NCBI RefSeq assembly: GCF_021648855.1
Contig: NZ_JAKJHX010000038.1
Location: 9,317-39,736, forward strand
Length of the DNA: 30,420 nucleotides
Reading direction: 5' to 3'
From: Tychonema litorale BBK16
GTDB taxonomy: Bacteria > Cyanobacteriota > Cyanobacteriia > Cyanobacteriales > Microcoleaceae
In this document: in pieces, positions 25,196-30,420 of the stretch
Layout of the letters: every line of letters begins with the position of its first letter
How positions within the stretch are numbered: the stretch's first letter is position 1
Translations under genes and position numbers: made by a program
The notes under the pieces: generated by a model
Databases searched by the model: none
What the model was told of the DNA's origin: nothing
The model's input: only the letters and a program-made list of their open reading frames with translations

Positions 25196-25537
25196 ATGTC
25201 AACTAAACGTTCAGGATTATTTATTGGTGGCTTGCTGGTGGGTTCTGCGATCGGGGCCGTGACTGGCTTGCTGATGGCACCCAGAACGGGCAAGGAAACG
25301 CGGCAGATATTGAAAAAATCGGCCGATGCTTTACCGGAATTAGCCGAAGATTTATCGACTAGCGTACAATTGCAAGCCGATCGACTATCTGAATCTGCAA
25401 TCCGAAATTGGGATGAAACTTTGATTAGACTTAAAGACGCGATCGCCGCCGGTTTGGAAGCGACTCAGCGGGAACGCCAAACCCTGTCGGAAACTGAAGT
25501 TGAAGTGAGTTCTCCATCGCGCCCTCTTCTCCGCTAA
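25196..25537 (+). CDS. YtxH domain protein
   Basis: A 113-residue protein. GLFIGGLLVGSAIGAVTGLLMAPRTGKETR is the classic YtxH pattern: a glycine-rich membrane helix followed by APRTGKETR. The rest is a helical, charged tail. YtxH proteins are general-stress or envelope-associated, with no defined biochemical role. A GGAG (25177-25180) lies upstream of the ATG, though rather far away. Confidence 0.85.
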   Translation: MSTKRSGLFIGGLLVGSAIGAVTGLLMAPRTGKETRQILKKSADALPELAEDLSTSVQLQADRLSESAIRNWDETLIRLKDAIAAGLEATQRERQTLSETEVEVSSPSRPLLR

Positions 25538-25731
25538 CTGACGCTAGCTGTCACTCATAAAAATTAATACGGGATGCGGGAAACGAGCGAGACTTTAGTC
25601 CTTCCTAGGGAAGCGACTCGTGCGGTTTTAACCGCCGTGGTACTTTTGCTATTCAGAATTTCATTAAAATTGAGGGTAAAATTAGACGGACAGCAGATTA
25701 TGAAATCCCAAACCCCAAATCCGAGATTCAA
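25538..25731. other. Intergenic region with palindromes
   Basis: Contains GCGGTT-TT-AACCGC near 25641-25654 and a GC-rich segment (CGAGCGAGACTTTAG to GCGACTCGTGCGG, about 25585-25645) that looks structured. It may be a decayed insertion-sequence end or a hairpin. Nothing coding was seen. Confidence 0.4.
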
Positions 25732-26256
25732 GTGAGCGATCCCCTATTTTGGCTAGGAATGTCGATTTTGCTAGTAGCAGTTAGCTTAACTGCTGTTTTA
25801 GTGACTTTGATACCCGCAGTTCAAGCATTGACGCGGGCTGCGCGCAGCATGGAAAAACTAGCTGACACTCTTTGTCGCGAGTTTCCCCCCACTTTGGAGG
25901 CGATTCGGTTGACGGGGCTGGAAATTAGCGAGTTGACGGATGATGTCAGCGAAGGGGTGCAAACTGCGGGAGATGTTGTCAAACAAGTCGATCGCAGTTT
26001 TGATACCGCGAAAAAGCAAGCACAAAACGTGCAAGTTACAACTCGTAGTGTGATGACTGGGGTTAAGGCTGCTTGGAAAACTTTAACTCGAAAACCACCG
26101 ATTTCTGGGGGAAGAAGTCGAGGGGGCGATCGATTATCGCCTAGTCAAAGAAGTGCGATTTCGCTTAGGGATTCGGCGCGACAAAGGAATAGCGAGGGTT
26201 CTCATCTGGATGGAGATTCTGAAGAGTTCGATCGAGTGCGATCGAATGATCCTTGA
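25732..26256 (+). CDS. DUF948-type membrane protein
   Basis: A 174-residue protein that starts at a GTG. One N-terminal membrane helix (WLGMSILLVAVSLTAVLVTLIP) is followed by the long helical region SMEKLADTLCREFPPTLEAI, ELTDDVSEGVQTAGDVVKQV, then a low-complexity Arg/Ser/Asp-rich tail with HIP1-derived codons. The combination with YtxH immediately upstream is common in cyanobacteria and Firmicutes. The function is unknown. Confidence 0.8.
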   Translation: MSDPLFWLGMSILLVAVSLTAVLVTLIPAVQALTRAARSMEKLADTLCREFPPTLEAIRLTGLEISELTDDVSEGVQTAGDVVKQVDRSFDTAKKQAQNVQVTTRSVMTGVKAAWKTLTRKPPISGGRSRGGDRLSPSQRSAISLRDSARQRNSEGSHLDGDSEEFDRVRSNDP

Positions 26257-26269
26257 GAATCGATCAAGT

Positions 26270-26440
26270 GCGATCGCTTTTTACCAGAAAACTGGGCAAG
26301 AAGAATCCGCCTCGAAAGAGGGAAAGCATGGGGAGAAGACCACCTCTACTATTGAAGGGCAACCCGATATAGCAAGTGGACTTCTGTGAACCATGAATTA
26401 GAATCCCCGCGCCTGTTTGTCGGGGAGTATGTCAACTTGC
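26270..26440 (+). mobile_element. IS200/IS605-type 3' end remnant without tnpB
   Basis: CCATGAATTAGAATCCCCGC (26391-26410) followed by TCGGGGAGTATGTCAAC has the look of right ends of cyanobacterial IS200/IS605 elements: a hairpin of CCCC/GGGG, then GTCAAC. The preceding 120 bp may be the guide-RNA region. No tnpA or tnpB remains. The nuclease gene converging from the right ends inside this remnant. Confidence 0.4.
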
Positions 26441-27304
26441 TTGCTTCAATTTTTGAATTTCCTCAATACTCAATCCAGTTGTTTGACTAATTGTTGCCTC
26501 ATCTAACACATCCAGAAGTCCTTTGGCAATTTCAATCGCTTTTTCGTTCGTAGCCTGTTTCACAGCCTGTGAAACAGCCTGTGAAACAGCCTGCTTAACC
26601 GCTTTAGTAATAGCATTCCGCTGGTCTTGTATATAAATTTCCTGATGTTCTAAATCTTCCAACTCTTCGCGGGTTAAACAGACGCGGTTAGCAACTCCAA
26701 AAGCTTTCTGAAGTGCTGGCACTTTTTCCATTTGTTCCGGTACAAGTTTTAAACTTTTGGCGTTTTTCAGAAAATAGATCCACTTATCGGTTAGCGTTTC
26801 TAATTCCTCTAATTTTTTGTCGAACTTAGGTAATTCCACGAACACTAACTCGATATCATAAATTAGATAGTCAACCAAAAAATCTTTTTCTTTGAGAATA
26901 AAATTGGAAATTACTTTGTCGAGATTGGGAAACATTTCAAAGTCAGTAATAGTCAAGGCAATTACCGGATTTAGTAGCGTATAATCTGCTCCCGTGTCGA
27001 GTTGAATCGAATAAGCTTTAGCAGCATTATACAAGATCCGCTTTTCAAAGCCTTCTACATTCAATACCTGCATTTCGATAATGACTGTTTGCTCGTTATT
27101 CAACTTAGCTCGGATATCTAAGTAAGTATCTTTAACTCCTCTAATCTTGGGGGGTTGATAGGGATTGAGGATTTCTAAGGATTCGACGGTGGAATTTCCT
27201 TGGTAGAGAATGGCGTTGAGAAAACTGATGAGGATATCTTTGTTTTGTTCATCACCGAAGATTTTTTTAAAGGCAAAATCTGTTTTGGGATTGATAAATT
27301 GCAT
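26432..27304 (-). CDS. Rpn-family PD-(D/E)XK nuclease / putative transposase
   Basis: A 290-residue protein of the Rpn/YhgA (PDDEXK_2) family. The N-terminal INPKTDFAFKKIFG is diagnostic. The nuclease core is YLDIRAKLNNEQTVIIEMQV with Asp63, Glu77 and Gln79 as likely metal-binding residues. Conserved KRILYNAAKAYSIQL follows. The C-terminal part carries a degenerate repeat (VKQAVSQAVSQAVKQA) encoded by tandem 12-bp units with AGCCTGTGAAAC, and the ending LLDVLDEATISQTTGLSIEEIQKLK is common in cyanobacterial members. E. coli RpnA is a recombination-promoting nuclease. These genes are highly mobile and repeat-rich in filamentous cyanobacteria. The catalytic triad appears intact. Confidence 0.9.
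   Translation of the reverse strand: MQFINPKTDFAFKKIFGDEQNKDILISFLNAILYQGNSTVESLEILNPYQPPKIRGVKDTYLDIRAKLNNEQTVIIEMQVLNVEGFEKRILYNAAKAYSIQLDTGADYTLLNPVIALTITDFEMFPNLDKVISNFILKEKDFLVDYLIYDIELVFVELPKFDKKLEELETLTDKWIYFLKNAKSLKLVPEQMEKVPALQKAFGVANRVCLTREELEDLEHQEIYIQDQRNAITKAVKQAVSQAVSQAVKQATNEKAIEIAKGLLDVLDEATISQTTGLSIEEIQKLKQAS
26560..26605. repeat. Tandem 12-bp repeat within the Rpn gene
   Basis: AGCCTGTGAAAC recurs in tandem and encodes QAVSQAVSQAVKQA. Being a multiple of three it varies without a frameshift. It is a likely site of length change between strains. Confidence 0.75.
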
Positions 27305-27380
27305 TTTTTAAACCTCGATTGTGAAGCGATAGGTCTCGATTAGAATTATAACATTTATTTCGGACATTTGAGTTAATGAA

Positions 27381-27480
27381 GTAAGGACACGGCATTGCCG
27401 TCTCCCTACAATATTATTTTCGGTAGGGACACGGCAATGCCGTCTCCTCTATATCATTCCGCTGCAATCAGAATTGATAT
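27381..27480. repeat. GGAGACGGCA-family inverted repeat with ATTCCGG copy
   Basis: Arms GTAAGGACACGGCATTGCCG (27381-27400) and GTAGGGACACGGCAATGCCG (27423-27442) surround an AT-rich loop, followed by a degenerate ATTCCG hairpin (27451-27480). It is the third member of the families at 20281-20387 and 22211-22294, and lies between argB and the nuclease gene. Confidence 0.8.
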
Positions 27481-27489
27481 CAATCCATT

Positions 27490-28386
27490 TTAATTCGTTC
27501 CATACCCCGAAGCAACAATCATCGACCCAATACCCGAATCACTGAATATCTCTTGCAACAAAGCGTGTTCCAAGCGACCATCAATAATATGAGCAGCCTT
27601 CACACCCTGAGCTAAACTCCGCACACAACAATTAACCTTTGGAATCATCCCCCCAGAAACAATCCCAGACTCAATTAACTGTCGAGCCTCTTGAATATCT
27701 AACTTCACAATCAGACTCTCAGGCTTATGATAATCCTCCAAAATTCCAGCAGTATCAGTCATCAAAATCAACTTTTCCGCACCCAAAGCAGCCGCAATCT
27801 CTCCAGCCACCGTGTCAGCATTAATATTGTAAGATTGACCATTTTCATCTGCCGCCACACTCGACACCACCGGAATATATCCGCTACTCACCAGAGACTC
27901 CAAAATCTTGACTTTGACGCCACTCACTTCGCCAACAAATCCAATCCCTTCCCGGCCATCTGGACGAGCTTGAATTAAATTACCATCCTTACCACACAAT
28001 CCCACCGCTTTACCGCCAGCTTGGTTAATTAACGAAACAATTTCCTTATTTACCTTCCCCACCAAAACCATCTCCACAACTTCCATCGTCGCGGCATCAG
28101 TCACTCTCAAACCATTTTTAAATTGCGGCTCAATGCCCAATTTTTCCAACCAAATATTAATTTCCGGCCCACCACCGTGAACTACAACCGGACGCATCCC
28201 CACACAGGATAGCAGTACAATGTCACGGATTACCTTTTCCTTGAGACGGCCATCTTTCATCGCTGCGCCGCCGTATTTGACGACAATAGTGCGGCCGGCA
28301 AACTGTTGAATGTAAGGTAATGCCTCCGAAAGCACCTGAACTCGATTGGTCTCTACGTTTCTGGGAAAATCGCTATGTTTGAGCAT
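27490..28386 (-). CDS. argB: Acetylglutamate kinase
   Basis: A 298-residue enzyme of arginine biosynthesis that phosphorylates N-acetylglutamate. The motifs [43 protein letters not shown] and [30 protein letters not shown] are all in place. The N-terminal helix ([20 protein letters not shown]) is characteristic of the hexameric, arginine-sensitive form, which is the type relieved from feedback by PII in cyanobacteria. It is transcribed as an apparently single gene and separated by an AT-rich spacer from the divergent HAD gene. Confidence 0.97.
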   Translation of the reverse strand: MLKHSDFPRNVETNRVQVLSEALPYIQQFAGRTIVVKYGGAAMKDGRLKEKVIRDIVLLSCVGMRPVVVHGGGPEINIWLEKLGIEPQFKNGLRVTDAATMEVVEMVLVGKVNKEIVSLINQAGGKAVGLCGKDGNLIQARPDGREGIGFVGEVSGVKVKILESLVSSGYIPVVSSVAADENGQSYNINADTVAGEIAAALGAEKLILMTDTAGILEDYHKPESLIVKLDIQEARQLIESGIVSGGMIPKVNCCVRSLAQGVKAAHIIDGRLEHALLQEIFSDSGIGSMIVASGYGTN

Positions 28387-28570
28387 ATAAGGACAAATGG
28401 CTAAAAACTTAAGTTTAAAGTTTAATGTCTATTCTCTTCAGCTCGATCGCCCTGAGCCATATTTTCAATAGGTTTTCTTAATAATCTAACTTTATTTTTT
28501 ATATTATAACTTATACGTTTTTTGCTAAAGTAAAGAAATGTATTGCTACTCTTGATTTACTTAAGGTTTT

Positions 28571-29359
28571 ATGTTAACTGCTGTCACACCGGACTCCGAA
28601 CACCATCTGTTTAAGCTACCTTCACAGGCCCACACGTCTCCCCGGATGACGATATTTTGCGATTTAGACGGGCCGATCGTCGATGTGTCCGATCGCTACT
28701 ATGCCACCTATCAACACGGCTTAGCAGACACTCAGGAAGTGTATCTTGAGCGAGGCATCAACCTCAACCTGCAAACACTCAGCAAACAGCAGTTTTGGCA
28801 AATGAAGCAAAACCGCGTACCGGATACTGAAATTGCCAAAAGTTCGGGCTTATCGGGAGAAGAAATTCATGTTTTTCTCGGATGCGTGAGTCGGATTGTC
28901 AATCAGCCGGACTTATTGCACTTAGATCGTATCCAGCCGGGAGTACAATGGGCGATCGCGCAGCTTCATTCCCGTGGCGTGAGACTGATCTTAGTCACTT
29001 TGCGACCGAAAGATCAAGCAGTTCAAATCTTACAGAATTACGGCTTAGCCAGACTGTTTACCTCTATTTGCGGAACTCAGATGCCCGATGCAGCCTATCA
29101 CAATTATGCAGCCTTAAAAACCGAATTATTGGCTGAAGTTGCCGAAGAATTTGAGTCATCTCTGGGTTCTGCTTGGATGATTGGAGATACCGAAGCAGAT
29201 ATCCTCGCAGGACAAGCATTGGGAATACCAACAATTGCCGTTACCTGTGGAATTCGCAGTCACCATCAACTGCAACAATACCAGCCCAGTTTTATCCTCA
29301 GCGACTTGATGATTGCCGTTCATCACTTATTGGGTTCTAGGCCACAAGTGCGATCGTAG
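28571..29359 (+). CDS. HAD-superfamily hydrolase (phosphoglycolate-phosphatase-like)
   Basis: A 262-residue phosphatase-type HAD protein. Motif I is FCDLDGP with Asp31 and Asp33, motif II is ILVTLR (Thr), and motif III/IV is WMIGDTEADILAGQALGIPT. The alpha-helical cap lies between about 45 and 125. The start at 28571 gives 25 extra residues before the conserved MTIFCDLDG; the ATG at 28646 is an alternative. Its TAG stop is followed in the same frame by a remnant of a permease gene. The substrate is unknown. Confidence 0.85.
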   Translation: MLTAVTPDSEHHLFKLPSQAHTSPRMTIFCDLDGPIVDVSDRYYATYQHGLADTQEVYLERGINLNLQTLSKQQFWQMKQNRVPDTEIAKSSGLSGEEIHVFLGCVSRIVNQPDLLHLDRIQPGVQWAIAQLHSRGVRLILVTLRPKDQAVQILQNYGLARLFTSICGTQMPDAAYHNYAALKTELLAEVAEEFESSLGSAWMIGDTEADILAGQALGIPTIAVTCGIRSHHQLQQYQPSFILSDLMIAVHHLLGSRPQVRS

Positions 29360-29362
29360 AAT

Positions 29363-29479
29363 AATCCGTTACTTTTTGCTGGGGCAATTCCGGCGGCTTT
29401 GATGGCGCTAGCTGCTGATTTTGGGTTGGGTTTGATTGAACAACGGCTGTCGAAAAGTGAGATGAAAACTATCAATTAA
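29363..29479 (+). pseudogene. 3' fragment of an ABC transporter permease (betaine/osmoprotectant type)
   Basis: Translation from 29363 gives NPLLFAGAIPAALMALAADF then GLGLIEQRLSKSEMKTIN and a stop. Ala-Gly-Ala-Ile-Pro-Ala-Ala followed by a hydrophobic helix and a basic-acidic end is the C-terminus of ProW/OpuCB-like permeases for glycine betaine or other quaternary amines. The remaining about 170-200 residues are absent. It starts immediately after, and in the same frame as, the HAD stop codon, so a deletion or recombination joined them. Confidence 0.7.
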
Positions 29480-29523
29480 GCAAATGTGCCAAGTTAGGTT
29501 AATGGAGATTTTGCACTCCTTAA

Positions 29524-30420
29524 CTATCGACTACTTTGATTTAAGATTGTTTCAATTTGATTTTGCACTTGTTCGAGTTCTCGACGTTTGTCAGCCAGCC
29601 AAACTTTTTCAGCTTCGCATTCTGCTTGATTTTGGCGATCGCGCTTTTCCTGCTGTTCTAATAAATTCTCCCACAGTGCGATCGCTTTTGACATCGCACC
29701 GCTACTCGTCTCAACTCTTTCTTCAAATACTGCAAGAATTCTTTCGTGTATCTTATCAAAAATAGACTGTGAAGATTCCTCAAATTTCTCAAAGCCTAAC
29801 TCACAAACTTTTTCCTTGATTTGACCTTTAACTGTATCGCCATCTAAAAAACCCCAGCCCAGACCTCCACCAGCAGCCGCAACTAAGGCACCCAAAATAA
29901 CTGGAATAGTACCAACTCCAGTCAAAAAAAACAACGCAGCACCGACTGCTGCACCAATCCCTAAAGTACCGCCCACGAATCCGCCTACGTCTACGCCTAT
30001 ATCGCTAATTGATGCAGCAATTCCGATTCCAGTTATCCTAATTCCACCCCGATTACCTGATGTTGCAAAGTCCCTGAATTGAGTAAAAAGGCGGGTATTA
30101 AGTCGCTTATCAAAAAGTTCAAATTCTTCACAAATCGGTTCAAGATTATCATAAATTTGGTCATCCAAAACTCCCATTTTTTGTTTCACAATTTCAGAGA
30201 GTTTGTGATTAGTCCAGAAATTAATATCTTGTGTTAATTCTCGAACAAATTGATTAGCATAATCTTTAATTAGCTGATCTTGACTCAAAATGTGCGAATG
30301 TTTAGAAGTCCAGTTATCGCTTTTTGAAATAATTCGTTCTCTCAATTCTTTCAGCCATTCATTCCAAGATTCATGGCTTTCTTCTAAACATTCCTGCCTT
30401 ATTTTTCTTGCTAAGACTCT
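29524..30420 (-). CDS. Dynamin-like GTPase, C-terminal part (5' end outside window)
   Basis: At least 298 residues of a larger protein, since the frame stays open to the window edge. Upstream of the first usable start codon it continues with RVLARKIRQECLEESHESWN and further coding-like sequence. The TTG at 30345 is therefore probably internal. The region has a helical stalk-like N-terminal part, a central Gly/Ala-rich hydrophobic hairpin (GGFVGGTLGIGAAVGAALFF and VGTIPVILGALVAAAGGGLGWGF) that could insert into membrane, and a C-terminal coiled coil (WENLLEQQEKRDRQNQ, KRRELEQVQNQIETIL). This is the layout of the stalk and paddle of bacterial dynamin-like proteins. The GTPase domain would lie to the right of the window, so the assignment is moderate. 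Confidence 0.65.
   Translation of the reverse strand, partial: RVLARKIRQECLEESHESWNEWLKELRERIISKSDNWTSKHSHILSQDQLIKDYANQFVRELTQDINFWTNHKLSEIVKQKMGVLDDQIYDNLEPICEEFELFDKRLNTRLFTQFRDFATSGNRGGIRITGIGIAASISDIGVDVGGFVGGTLGIGAAVGAALFFLTGVGTIPVILGALVAAAGGGLGWGFLDGDTVKGQIKEKVCELGFEKFEESSQSIFDKIHERILAVFEERVETSSGAMSKAIALWENLLEQQEKRDRQNQAECEAEKVWLADKRRELEQVQNQIETILNQSSR

Overview
The window comes from a filamentous cyanobacterium, most likely a non-heterocystous member of the Oscillatoriales (Microcoleus/Oscillatoria type). The evidence is a full-length hetR, a patX-type gene ending in RGSGR, many HIP1 (GCGATCGC) octamers, heptanucleotide STRR arrays between genes, an NDH-1 assembly factor of the CRR7 family and a ferredoxin-dependent sulfite reductase. 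No tRNA, rRNA, CRISPR array or intact transposase was seen.

Layout. (1) 145-4787, minus strand: an exopolysaccharide operon read cysC, Wza-like SLBB exporter, Wzc-like tyrosine autokinase. It links PAPS synthesis to polysaccharide export. (2) 5223-7031: an FAD-dependent oxidoreductase. (3) 7065-9328, plus strand: a developmental-regulator locus with two tandem patX-type peptide genes followed by hetR. (4) 9400-13650: a DUF92 (VTE6-like) membrane protein, a VOC protein, a lipase-like hydrolase, a small amphipathic protein, a TPR protein and an orphan antitoxin-like protein. (5) 13743-15781: a MITE-like element, an exported protein coupled to an AF2212/DUF104-like protein, and rsmE carrying a repeat-derived insertion. 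(6) 15841-18347: sulfite reductase with an added ribbon-helix-helix tail, divergent from a CRR7 gene. (7) 18562-22175: a zinc-ribbon membrane protein, a GT4 glycosyltransferase and a seven-bladed propeller/RTX protein flanked by direct repeats. (8) 22555-26256: serS, msrA and three small membrane-associated proteins. (9) 26432-30420: a PD-(D/E)XK Rpn-type nuclease, argB, a HAD phosphatase, a truncated transporter fragment and the 3' part of a dynamin-like gene that leaves the window.

The most notable region is patX/patX-like/hetR. The first 59-codon gene ends exactly in RGSGR, the pentapeptide by which PatS, HetN and PatX inhibit HetR. The second gene lies 578 bp downstream and aligns to it without gaps, but RGSGR has become RRNKR and the stop codon has become a leucine codon. 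Copy 1 keeps the inhibitor motif but has acidic residues in its signal-peptide core. Copy 2 keeps a good signal peptide but has lost the motif. This looks like a duplicated HetR-inhibitor gene caught during divergence.

The intergenic DNA is full of small repeats: seven STRR tracts, several families of inverted repeats, and remnants resembling IS200/IS605 right ends. Some of these reach into or create reading frames, as in the rsmE insertion, the lipase N-terminus and the hetR stop codon.
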